Source of the DNA: Schaalia odontolytica
Lineage (GTDB): Bacteria > Actinomycetota > Actinomycetes > Actinomycetales > Actinomycetaceae
Assembly: GCA_958415245.1 (NCBI GenBank)
Contig: CATYYP010000026.1
Location: forward strand, 1-11,601
Reading direction: 5' to 3'
Length of the DNA stretch: 11,601 bases
The translations under genes were made by a program, and so were the position numbers. Below the pieces are notes generated by a model. The model did not search any database. It had not been told where the DNA came from and saw only the letters and a program-made list of their open reading frames with translations. This document shows positions 1 through 7,220 of this stretch, one piece after another. The first letter of the stretch is position 1. Each line of letters opens with the position of its first letter.

Positions 1-2468
1 TCGCCGACCGTATCCTGCCCGTGCGCCGCCGCCGCGAAGACCTCGTCGACGTCGTCATCTCCCTCATCGCGATTCTCTTCATCTGGACGATCGGCGCACT
101 GGCCAGCGCGACCACGCGCGGTGTCACCATGGACGTCCTGAGCTTCCAGCTCGTCCGCCAGATCCTCATCCTTCCGGTGAGCATCGTCGAAGGCCTCATC
201 ATCCTGATCACGCCGATCCTCGTGATCGTCTCGCTCGCGCTGCGCAAACGCCTCCAGGCGATCATCCAGGTCCTCGTGACGAGCCTCGTGGCCGCGGTCG
301 GCGGCTGGATCATCATCCTGCTGACGGGCCTTCTGCCCTCCGAACTGACCGCGCCGTTGAGCGTGGACCGCGCGCTTGCCACGCAGGGCTCCCAGACCGG
401 CATCGCAATCGCCATCAACCTGGTCATCGTCACCCTGTGCGCGCTGTTCACCTCCGCCGGCGAGGCCCAGTCGATGAAGGCCATCAAGTGGGGATGGACG
501 GGCCTGTGGATCATTCTCATTCTCGGCGTGCTGCGCTCGTCCATGACCCTGCCCGTCGCCTTCATCTCCGTCTTCTTGGGCCGCGCTTTCGGCTCGGGTT
601 CGCGGTGGATCATGGGCTACGACGACCAGCGGGCGAAGGGCGCCAAACTCGTCGAGGCGCTCCTCAACATCGGGATTACGCCCTCGCGGATCGTGCGCAC
701 CGACCTCGACACGACCGAGGAACCCCTGGCAACGTGGGCCGTCGCTGAGAACTCACGCGGACGCCTCACCCAGATGCCCGCCGACCTGGGCGACATGGGC
801 GTCACGGTGACGCGCCGCCCGAGCCACGACCATCACCGCCACTACCAGGCGTGGAGCGACACGGGCCTCGCCTACGAGATCATCGCCATGGACCCCGGCC
901 AGGAACTGACCGGCACGCTCCTCGAGATGTGGAACAACCTGCGCCTGCGCGGCATCAGCCGCTGGGTGTCGCCCTCGCTCAAGGCTCAGGCCGAGCGTTC
1001 CTCCTTCACGACGCTGCAGGCGCTGCGCGCCGGCGTGTTCACCCAGGAGCCGATCGGCATCGCCTCGGCCTCCGACTCGATCATCCTGGTCATGTCCGCC
1101 CTGCCCCCCACGACTCCGCTCACGGAGCTCGGCGAGGACGCATCGGACGAGGTCCTGGACCGTGCGTGGGAGCAGCTGCACTTCGCGCACTCGCGCGGCA
1201 TTTCGCACCGCGCTCTCACCCCCGAGGCCGTGGTCGTCGACTCCTCCTCGGACGTGTGGCTGCTGGACTGGGATTCCGGCGAGGTTGCGACCACCGAGCT
1301 GAACCAGTCCATCGACATCGCACAGATGCTGGTCCTGACCGCGCTGGCCGTGGGCCCTGAGCGCGCGCTCGAGGCCGGTCGACGCAGCGTCGGTGAGGAG
1401 ACGCTGATCGCGTGCGCCCCCGTCATCCAGAAGCCCGTCCTTCCTGCGGAGATCAATCAGCGCCTGCGCCGTTCCGACCTGCTGGGCGAGCTGCGCGCTG
1501 CCCTCGTGGGAGACTCCGAGGCCGAGACCACGCCGACCGCTGACCTGCAGCGATTCCGCCCGCGCACGATCTTCACGATCGCGGTGGCGTTCATCGCCGT
1601 CTTCATCGTCGTCGGTTCGCTGAACTTCAACGACATCGTGACCACGGTCAAGAGCGCGAACCTGTGGTGGATGCTCGCTTCCGCCGTGCTTGCCTGCCTC
1701 ATCTGGGTCGGTTCCGCGGTCCCGCTTGTTGCTCTGTCGCCCGAGAAGCTGAGCCTGCGCGAGACGCTCGTCGCCCAGGTCGCCGCTTCGATCATTACGA
1801 TCGTGGCACCCGCCGGCGTGGGACCCGCTGCCCTCAACCTGCGCTACCTGCGCAAGCGCCGCGTCCCGACCGCCATGGCGGTGACGACGGTGACGCTCAT
1901 GCAGATTTCGCAGGCACTCATCACGATCATCCTACTCCTCCTCGTCATGGTGATCGCCGGATCGTCGCTGTCCGTGTCGGTCCCCTACGGCACCATCCTG
2001 GGTGTCGTCGCGGTCGTCATGGTCGCGGTCGGCATCATCGTCGCCGTGCCGAAGGTGCGCCGCTGGATCTGGGCGAAGATTCAGCCGACCTGGCAGCAGG
2101 TCTACCCGCGCCTCCTGTGGATCATCGGCCAGCCCCGTCGCCTCGCTGCGGTCGTGGGCGGCAACCTGCTGATGAACATCGGCTACGTGGGCTCGTTCTG
2201 GACGGCCCTGCTCGCCATGGGCGGTTCGCTCAACTTCTCGACCGTGTCCATCACGTACCTGACGGCGAACGCGGCCGGCTCGTTCATCCCCTCGCCGGGC
2301 GGTATCGGTACTGTTGAAACGGCACTGACCTCGGGCCTGACGGTCGCGGGCATCTCCTCATCGGTCGCCATCGCGACGGCTCTGCTCTACCGTCTCGTCA
2401 CCTTCTACGGCCGCATCCCGTTCGGCTGGCTGGCCATGAAGTACATGGAGAAGAAGGACATGATCTAG
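1..2468 (+). CDS. MprF-type flippase-domain membrane protein with kinase-like region (5' partial)
   Basis: Large integral membrane protein; residue numbers count from the GTG at 21. The frame stays open to the window edge (codons from position 3 read ADRILP) and no Shine-Dalgarno precedes the GTG, so the true start probably lies upstream. Hydrophobic segments at about 7-27, 45-75, 77-102, 124-146 and 155-190 form an N-terminal membrane block. Residues about 195-500 are soluble and kinase-like: HRALTPEA at 396-403 sits where a catalytic loop (H.D....N) would be, and LLDWDSG at 414-420 resembles a DFG region. The catalytic-loop Asp and Asn are both Ala (398 and 403), so phosphotransfer is unlikely. 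Residues about 515-810 are a second multi-span block with features of the lysylphosphatidylglycerol synthase transmembrane (UPF0104/flippase) family: APAGVGPAALNLRYLRKR at 597-614 and SFIPSPGGIGTVETAL at 754-769. The aminoacyl-transferase domain of true MprF is absent, so lipid translocation is more likely than lipid lysylation. The substrate is unknown. It ends in TAG, facing the lipoprotein gene. Confidence 0.85.
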   Translation, partial: ADRILPVRRRREDLVDVVISLIAILFIWTIGALASATTRGVTMDVLSFQLVRQILILPVSIVEGLIILITPILVIVSLALRKRLQAIIQVLVTSLVAAVGGWIIILLTGLLPSELTAPLSVDRALATQGSQTGIAIAINLVIVTLCALFTSAGEAQSMKAIKWGWTGLWIILILGVLRSSMTLPVAFISVFLGRAFGSGSRWIMGYDDQRAKGAKLVEALLNIGITPSRIVRTDLDTTEEPLATWAVAENSRGRLTQMPADLGDMGVTVTRRPSHDHHRHYQAWSDTGLAYEIIAMDPGQELTGTLLEMWNNLRLRGISRWVSPSLKAQAERSSFTTLQALRAGVFTQEPIGIASASDSIILVMSALPPTTPLTELGEDASDEVLDRAWEQLHFAHSRGISHRALTPEAVVVDSSSDVWLLDWDSGEVATTELNQSIDIAQMLVLTALAVGPERALEAGRRSVGEETLIACAPVIQKPVLPAEINQRLRRSDLLGELRAALVGDSEAETTPTADLQRFRPRTIFTIAVAFIAVFIVVGSLNFNDIVTTVKSANLWWMLASAVLACLIWVGSAVPLVALSPEKLSLRETLVAQVAASIITIVAPAGVGPAALNLRYLRKRRVPTAMAVTTVTLMQISQALITIILLLLVMVIAGSSLSVSVPYGTILGVVAVVMVAVGIIVAVPKVRRWIWAKIQPTWQQVYPRLLWIIGQPRRLAAVVGGNLLMNIGYVGSFWTALLAMGGSLNFSTVSITYLTANAAGSFIPSPGGIGTVETALTSGLTVAGISSSVAIATALLYRLVTFYGRIPFGWLAMKYMEKKDMI

Positions 2469-2488
2469 GTTCCCTCTGAGCGCATCCG

Positions 2489-2528
2489 CATCCGGCTGTC
2501 ACGCGTCCCGGCGCGAGGCAGCCGGATG
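2489..2528. terminator. Shared bidirectional hairpin between convergent genes
   Basis: A perfect 10-bp inverted repeat, CATCCGGCTG at 2489-2498 and CAGCCGGATG at 2519-2528, encloses a 20-base GC-rich loop. It fills the 65-base gap between the + strand membrane gene (stop at 2468) and the minus-strand lipoprotein gene (stop at 2534), so it can end transcripts from both sides. There is no clear T-run on either side, as is common for actinobacterial hairpin terminators. Confidence 0.7.
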
Positions 2529-2533
2529 TTCGC

Positions 2534-2998
2534 TTACTGGAGGCTGTTGTTGCCGTCCGGGTATGCCGCCTGGACGCCGCTCACCGCTCGAATGACATCG
2601 ATCGAACCGGCGGGCACGCGCAGGGCGTAGCCGCGCAGCGCGTTGCGATATTCGCGTTCCACAGACACGGATGCGCCCGGGAACGCAGCGGCCACGGCCT
2701 CGTTGATCGAGACGAGGGTCGCCTCCCCGTCAGCGCCTTCCGCAAGCTGGACGATGACGACGACCGAGGTGTCGGCATCCTGGCCGGACTGCGTGCTCGG
2801 GCCGCTCTGTCCGTTCTTGGACGTCAGTGCGGTGTCGGGGTCGATCGTCGCCGAGGCCGTGGTTCCCTGCGCGGACTGGGCCGAGTCGCTGCCCGGGTTG
2901 GATTGCTGTGTGGGCGTCGACGTGGAGGCGGGAGAGCAGCCCGCGACCGCAAGCGCGCACGTGCCCACCCCGGCCAGGAAAACGGCTGGCTTCTTCAT
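2534..2998 (-). CDS. Lipoprotein consisting of a stand-alone I9-type protease propeptide domain
   Basis: A 154-aa protein read from the ATG at 2998, chosen because GGGAG lies 8 bases upstream and a signal peptide starts there; the frame is open 27 codons further upstream, but that part is not signal-like. MKKPAVFLAGVGTCALAVAG followed by Cys21 is a type II signal peptide with lipobox VAGC, so the mature protein should be lipid-anchored on the outer face of the membrane. Residues 22-75 are a Ser/Thr/Gln/Gly-rich linker containing DTALTSKNGQ (55-64). Residues about 79-147 form an I9-like domain (VQLAEGAD at 83-90, REYRNALRGYALRVPAGS at 115-132, IRAVSGVQAAY at 136-146). Over 69 aligned residues I count 43 identical to the propeptide of the adjacent protease at 3200-7024. 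The protein ends 8 residues after this domain (PDGNNSLQ), with no catalytic domain. It may be a trans-acting inhibitor or foldase for the neighbouring subtilases, or the remnant of a third copy. The gene call is firm and the function is inferred. Confidence 0.88.
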   Translation of the reverse strand: MKKPAVFLAGVGTCALAVAGCSPASTSTPTQQSNPGSDSAQSAQGTTASATIDPDTALTSKNGQSGPSTQSGQDADTSVVVIVQLAEGADGEATLVSINEAVAAAFPGASVSVEREYRNALRGYALRVPAGSIDVIRAVSGVQAAYPDGNNSLQ

Positions 2999-3006
2999 GG
3001 ATTGCA

Positions 3007-3011
3007 CTCCC
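3007..3011 (-). promoter_or_regulatory. Shine-Dalgarno site fixing the lipoprotein start
   Basis: On the minus strand GGGAG stands 8 bases before the ATG at 2998. It supports the 154-aa start over the upstream in-frame starts. The two protease genes have the same arrangement, with GGAG at 7033-7036 (8-base spacer) and at 11050-11053 (7-base spacer). Confidence 0.7.
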
Positions 3012-3036
3012 ATACGTTCGACGCGGATACGGGGCG

Positions 3037-3066
3037 ACATCGCGATGTGTCGCTGCTTCCAACATA
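3037..3066 (-). promoter_or_regulatory. Putative -10 element and palindrome upstream of the lipoprotein gene
   Basis: On the minus strand TATGTT (3061-3066) could be a -10 element, about 63 bases before the start codon. It sits in GGTATGTTG, the same nine bases found at the proposed promoter of the second protease. No good -35 box is visible at normal spacing. Just downstream is a perfect 12-bp palindrome, ACATCGCGATGT (3037-3048), which could be an operator or a leader hairpin. The assignment is weak. Confidence 0.3.
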
Positions 3067-3110
3067 CCGCAGCGGCCACCCAAAATGCGGCAATCGTGCA
3101 GGCATGCGAC

Positions 3111-3149
3111 GGGGCCCGGGAGCGCTCACAGTGAGCATTCCCGGGCCCC
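3111..3149 (-). terminator. GC-rich hairpin terminator after protease 1
   Basis: Arms at 3111-3129 and 3131-3149 pair over 19 positions with only two adjacent mismatches; the outer arm is GGGGCCCGGGA. The innermost pairs must open to form a loop. It begins about 50 bases past the stop of the protease at 3200 and lies before the lipoprotein gene, so it probably ends the protease transcript. There is no T-tract. The core matches the hairpins after the other minus-strand genes. Confidence 0.75.
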
Positions 3150-3199
3150 GGCCTCGTGAATCGAGAATCAGCAAATCACCGATTCAGAAGAGACGCACA

Positions 3200-6100
3200 T
3201 CAGTGCACCCAGACCCCGTTCGCGTCGAACACGTAGGTGCGTCCGTTGATCACGTGAGTGCCGGTGAACATTGCCCCATCGGGTCCCAGGTAGTACCAGG
3301 TACCGTCGAGGTTCAACCATCCGGTGTGCATCGCGCCCGAATCCTTCAGGTAGTACCAGGAGCCGCCATCGCGCACCCATCCGGTGGCCATCGCGCCACT
3401 ACCGGTGAGGTAGTACCAGGAGCCACCGTCGGCGACCCACCCGGTCTTCATGACCTTCGTGGCCGGATCCAGGTAGTACCAGTAAGCACCGCCGAAGCTC
3501 TCGTCGAACACCCAGCCGCCAACCAGGGCGCCCTCGGAATTTGCGTACACCCACGCACCGTCATCGCGCCGGAGCCAGCCGGTCATCATGTACCCGTCGG
3601 AGTCGAAACGGTAGTCCCTGCCGCCAATCGTGAACCAGCCGTTCTTGAGGTACTCCTTCCCATTCGCGCACTGGTACCACCAGCCAAACAAGTCCTTCGC
3701 CCAGTGGCCACCGTCAGCCGTGACGCACACGCCCGGGTTATCCGACGGCAGGTCAAGGGTCGCGGCCTTGGAGTGGTTGAGGCCGTAATCCCACGCGAGC
3801 ACGTATGGGTGGGCGATGACCTCGCCGGAGCCACCCTGATCGGCCCACCCCTGCGAGATGGCCGACATGGGGACCTCGACGTGGTACGTGTAGGTCCCGT
3901 CAGCCCCGACCGTTCCTTCGTTGTCCGTGAAGACGTGACGGTAGAACCACAGACCGTCGGCCGGGTCATGCAGGTCGAACGCGGCCAGCGGGGACGCGTC
4001 GGTGACGTCAAAGGACACGACCGTGTCAGGACCCTCCCCGCTGTACGTCACTGCGGAGACGACGGGGGCAGTGGTGTCGAGGCGGAACTCGTATGAGATC
4101 GACTGCTCGGTCTGCGAGGGACCGTCGTTGTGCGCGGACAGCGTCAGCTTGTACACACCATCGGGCAGGTTCCTGTACTCGGCGTCGCGCAGATCCAGGA
4201 CCAGCGGCTCTCGTCCTCGCTCGACCCACGTCATCCTTCCAGACGAATCCACCGCGGACTTCCAGTTCTGGTAGCGCGTGAAGGACGCGATCGTCTCTCC
4301 TGCAGCGTTCGTGTACGCGGCGTTGATCGTGTGGACGCTGCGCAGCGTGCCCGTGCGCGGCTCCAGGACCGTGGGAGCACCCGAGGCGTCCGAGCGAGAG
4401 ATGACGTTCTTGCTCGCGTTGGGCAGGCCGATACGATCAGCGTCCTTGACCAGGGGGTTGTATCCCAGCTGCTGGTCAGTGTTGCCGTTGTAGACCCAGG
4501 AAGCGAGCGTGTGGGCGCCGTCCTCGGAGGCGAGGGCGTCGAAGATGGGGGCCTTGCCCCAGTTGCCGTAGAATCCCAGGTAGGGCACGGTCAGGTCGGG
4601 CTGGGACGCGGTCTTCGAGGTGAAGCGCACGAAGCCGTCGAGGAAGGTGCCGTTGGGCGTGGTCTGCGCGACGGAGGCATCGAAGTCGGCGCCGGGCTTG
4701 ACGTCCACACCGACCGTGGCCTCGCCGTTCGCGGGAACGGTGACGGTCGCGCCCTCACCGGTGCCGCTCACGGCCGCGCCGGAGTAGGCGATGTCCACGC
4801 CCTTGCCTCGCCAATCGGCGGACTTGCCGGTGAAGAACCCACCCTCAACGATCTCCGAGAGGGCCTGCGAGTTCAGCTCGTAGGTCGCCTCGGCACCGGA
4901 CAGGTTGTGCAGCGTGACGTCGAAGTGCCAGCCGGTCGTGCCGTCCCCCAAGTCGGCCTTGGGTCGGGACTGCTCGGGGGCTCCGACGACGGTCGGGTAC
5001 ACGGACGAGGTCGTGGCAGCCAGGACGTTCGCCAGGCCCGATCCCTGCTTGCGCGGGGAGTACGGGGCGCCAGTGTCCTGGAGGGGGTCGACGACGGGGG
5101 TCGCCGTGCCCATGATGAGGTTCTGGACGACGTCAATCTTCTCGCGCGCGCTCATCGAGGCGAACAGCGGATCGTTCTGGACGCGCTGCAGGACGACGGC
5201 GCTCACGCCCGCCATCTGCGGGGTCGCCATCGATGTGCCGGACATGAACTCGTAGGTGCCGCCGGGCACGGCCGAGTAGATGTTGCCTCCGGGGGCGCTG
5301 ACCTCGGGCTTGAGGCGCAGGTCCGGAGTGACGCCCCACGAGGAGAAGCTCGACATGGAGTACTTCGAACTCGGGGCCACGACCTTGCCGGGGGCGACGC
5401 TCAGGTGGTGGTCAGCGGCGGCCAGCATGGCCTCGCCGTCGGCCTGCGAGATGAACGCGGCAGGCACGCCGTCCGTCGCCAGGCTCATGACCACGAGCGA
5501 GTCACCGGGGACGTTGTTGTACACGATGAAGCCGGCGGGCTTGGAGCCTGCGACATTGTTGAACTTGTCCTGGAAGGTGAGGGTGCCGCGCTTAACCAGC
5601 ACGATCTTGCCCGCGAGGCCCTCGGGGTACTTGGCCTTGAGCGCGGCGCCATCCTCGGGCGAACCGATGCCGCCGTCGACGTACTCGAAGGGACCGCCGG
5701 TCAGGTCGGACAGGTCGGGCATCTTCTGACCGTCGGCACCGCCGGCGCGCTGGTAGGCGATGTCGCGGTCGCCGACGGTGAAGGCGCTGTGCGACAGCGA
5801 GTTGTCGACCGAGGCCACGGACACGACGGAGGAGTAGGACGCCGGTTCGCACAGGACGGAGGAGTCGGGGTCCGAGGCGAAGGGCAGGTTCTTGCCGGAG
5901 AGGTTGCCGTATCCGGCCGTGTACTCGTTGCCGGCGGCCGCGTTCACGGTGACACCAGCGTCCTGGAGGCTCTTGAACACGGTCGCGTACATGGAGTCGG
6001 CCTCGTTATCCATGCCGCCGGTCTGTCCGAGGGACAGGTTCACGACGTCGGGGCGCAGGACGACCATGTCGTCAAGGGCAGCGAGCAGCGCCGAGTCCGG

Positions 6101-7024
6101 GATGCCGCCGCTGGTACTCTTGGCGACCTTGGCGACGATGATCTGCGCGTCGGGGGCGATGCCGACGATTTCGCCCGCGTTGCCCGCGGTGATGCCGGCG
6201 ACGTGCGTGCCATGCGATCCGGCTTTGTCGGTCGGCGAGGCGTCCGGGTCGTTATCCGCGTAGTCGTAGGCAAAGGGGAACTTTTCCGACACGTAGCTGC
6301 CGGTCTTTCCATCGCCCAGCTGGGGGCTCAGGGCCTCAACCTTGTCCTCGGAAAGCCCGGGGGTCCCGTGCAGGGCACCCGCGAACGCTGGGTGCGTCAT
6401 GTCCACACCCGTGTCGATGATGGCGACGACCTTGCCATCACCCTTTTGGGTGATCTGGTCGGCGTGCATCATCAGCTGGGCGCTGAGGTTGTCGGGGTTC
6501 TGGGTGGAGATGCGCGAGGAGTTCGTCGCGCCCTCTCCGGCGACCTGATCATCGACACCATCGACATGGGTCTCGCGATCGAGGAAGGCGGCCTTGACGC
6601 CGCTCACCGCGCGGATCGCGTCGAGGGAGCCGGCGGGGGCGCTGAGCGCGAAGCCCTGCATGGCCTTGTCGTACTCGCGCTGCACCTGGGCGGAAGAGCC
6701 GGGGAACGCACCGGCCACGGCCTCGGTGATCGAGGTGAGGGAGGCCGCGCGGTCTGCACCCTCGTCGAGCTGGACGACGATCGTGACGAGGGCGGCGGGG
6801 TCGACCTCGTCGTCTGTCGGCACTGAAGCGTCCTGGGTGGTCTGTCCTCTCTTCGAGGTGAGCGCGGTATCGACGTCGCCGACGGGCAGGGACGAGGCCG
6901 TGGCGCCTGCGTCGGGTCGGGTGTCTGCCGGGGTTGGCGGGGATGCGAGGGTCGCGGGGCCGGCAACCACCAGAGCGGCGGTGCCAGCCAGCGCGAGGAA
7001 CGCCGCCGGTTTCTTCGTTGTCAT
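3200..7024 (-). CDS. Surface S8 (subtilisin-family) protease with PA domain and cell-wall-binding repeats, paralogue 1
   Basis: A secreted, cell-wall-associated serine endopeptidase of 1274 aa. Residues 1-28 are a signal peptide (KK, hydrophobic core, ending ATLAS), with no lipobox and no Tat RR. A linker with DTALTSKRGQ (52-61) leads to an I9-like propeptide at about 77-152. The S8 catalytic domain runs from about 190 to 670: Asp204 in AIIDTGVD, His271 in SHGTHVAG, oxyanion Asn366 in AAAGN, Ser598 in SGTSMATP. A PA-like domain is inserted at about 420-540 (KIVLVKRGTLTF, AGFIVYNN). Residues about 676-820 resemble the Fn3-like domain of lactocepin/C5a-peptidase proteases, with VPYLGFYGNWGKAP at 813-826, and a further Ig-like domain covers about 985-1095. 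Cys1100 and Cys1119 flank the start of about seven aromatic cell-wall-binding repeats (1127-1274). There is no LPXTG, so attachment should be non-covalent. GGAG lies 8 bases before the ATG. The gene stands alone between hairpins; its promoter is unclear, with only a weak CATAAC at 7090-7095. Cys392 is not shared with the paralogue. The natural substrate is unknown. Confidence 0.95.
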   Translation of the reverse strand: MTTKKPAAFLALAGTAALVVAGPATLASPPTPADTRPDAGATASSLPVGDVDTALTSKRGQTTQDASVPTDDEVDPAALVTIVVQLDEGADRAASLTSITEAVAGAFPGSSAQVQREYDKAMQGFALSAPAGSLDAIRAVSGVKAAFLDRETHVDGVDDQVAGEGATNSSRISTQNPDNLSAQLMMHADQITQKGDGKVVAIIDTGVDMTHPAFAGALHGTPGLSEDKVEALSPQLGDGKTGSYVSEKFPFAYDYADNDPDASPTDKAGSHGTHVAGITAGNAGEIVGIAPDAQIIVAKVAKSTSGGIPDSALLAALDDMVVLRPDVVNLSLGQTGGMDNEADSMYATVFKSLQDAGVTVNAAAGNEYTAGYGNLSGKNLPFASDPDSSVLCEPASYSSVVSVASVDNSLSHSAFTVGDRDIAYQRAGGADGQKMPDLSDLTGGPFEYVDGGIGSPEDGAALKAKYPEGLAGKIVLVKRGTLTFQDKFNNVAGSKPAGFIVYNNVPGDSLVVMSLATDGVPAAFISQADGEAMLAAADHHLSVAPGKVVAPSSKYSMSSFSSWGVTPDLRLKPEVSAPGGNIYSAVPGGTYEFMSGTSMATPQMAGVSAVVLQRVQNDPLFASMSAREKIDVVQNLIMGTATPVVDPLQDTGAPYSPRKQGSGLANVLAATTSSVYPTVVGAPEQSRPKADLGDGTTGWHFDVTLHNLSGAEATYELNSQALSEIVEGGFFTGKSADWRGKGVDIAYSGAAVSGTGEGATVTVPANGEATVGVDVKPGADFDASVAQTTPNGTFLDGFVRFTSKTASQPDLTVPYLGFYGNWGKAPIFDALASEDGAHTLASWVYNGNTDQQLGYNPLVKDADRIGLPNASKNVISRSDASGAPTVLEPRTGTLRSVHTINAAYTNAAGETIASFTRYQNWKSAVDSSGRMTWVERGREPLVLDLRDAEYRNLPDGVYKLTLSAHNDGPSQTEQSISYEFRLDTTAPVVSAVTYSGEGPDTVVSFDVTDASPLAAFDLHDPADGLWFYRHVFTDNEGTVGADGTYTYHVEVPMSAISQGWADQGGSGEVIAHPYVLAWDYGLNHSKAATLDLPSDNPGVCVTADGGHWAKDLFGWWYQCANGKEYLKNGWFTIGGRDYRFDSDGYMMTGWLRRDDGAWVYANSEGALVGGWVFDESFGGAYWYYLDPATKVMKTGWVADGGSWYYLTGSGAMATGWVRDGGSWYYLKDSGAMHTGWLNLDGTWYYLGPDGAMFTGTHVINGRTYVFDANGVWVH
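3203..3646 (-). repeat. Cell-wall-binding repeat array of protease 1
   Basis: This codes for residues 1127-1274: about seven units, most of 20-21 residues, with the pattern GWxxxGGSWYYLxxSGAMxT. The DNA shows it as AGGTAGTACCA on the + strand beginning at 3288, 3348, 3408 and 3471. The first units are more diverged (WFTIGGRDYRF, WLRRDDGAWVY), one is longer (WVFDESFGGAYWYYL), and the last is a cap (THVINGRTYVFDANGVWVH). Repeats of this family bind choline on teichoic acids in pneumococci; the ligand in actinobacteria cannot be read from sequence. Confidence 0.9.
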
Positions 7025-7150
7025 GTGCGTAACTCCAAAATGTGAATGGGGACCTCGAGAGGCACGAAGCGAACGCGCACCTATTGGTCGTTATGTGAGG
7101 ACAGCGCTGCGACACATCATTGCGCAGCACGTCGGACAGCAGGGCAGTGC

Positions 7151-7202
7151 GACGACGAACAAGGCCCGGGCCGGGTGAGACGCCCTCCCGGGCCTCGTCG
7201 TC
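7151..7202 (-). terminator. GC-rich hairpin terminator after protease 2
   Basis: GACGACGA (7151-7158) pairs with TCGTCGTC (7195-7202), and GGCCCGGG (7163-7170) pairs with CCCGGGCC (7187-7194). This gives 16 base pairs with a 4-base bulge on one side and a 16-base loop. It lies about 20 bases past the stop of the protease at 7221. The rest of the gap to the next start (7025-7150) holds only the GGAG site and an 8-bp palindrome, CAGCGCTG, at 7102-7109. Confidence 0.7.
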
Positions 7203-7220
7203 GCTGGGCAAGCACTCAGG

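Noticed and set aside
2999..3079. Longer lipoprotein starting 27 codons upstream
   Set aside because: The added residues (MAAAVCWKQRHIAM...) would bury the signal peptide, and the Shine-Dalgarno sits before the ATG at 2998.
3280..3490. Regular 60-bp repeats as a possible CRISPR array
   Set aside because: The repeats lie in frame inside coding sequence, have no unique spacers and encode the aromatic 20-residue wall-binding unit.
2903..4096. + strand open frame of 397 codons crossing the intergenic gap
   Set aside because: It spans a hairpin and runs antisense to the lipoprotein start and the wall-binding repeats; its periodic VVPGA-like units are the reverse reading of the 60-bp repeats.
4130..6826. 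Long + strand open frame (898 codons) opposite protease 1
   Set aside because: It is antisense to a gene with a full catalytic triad and domain set. Its product is Arg/Gly/Val/Asp/His-rich with no domain or signal, as expected from GC-biased third positions.
7040..7130. Promoter for protease 1
   Set aside because: CATAAC at 7090-7095 could be a -10, but no -35 box at 16-18 bases is convincing, so it is not listed as a feature.
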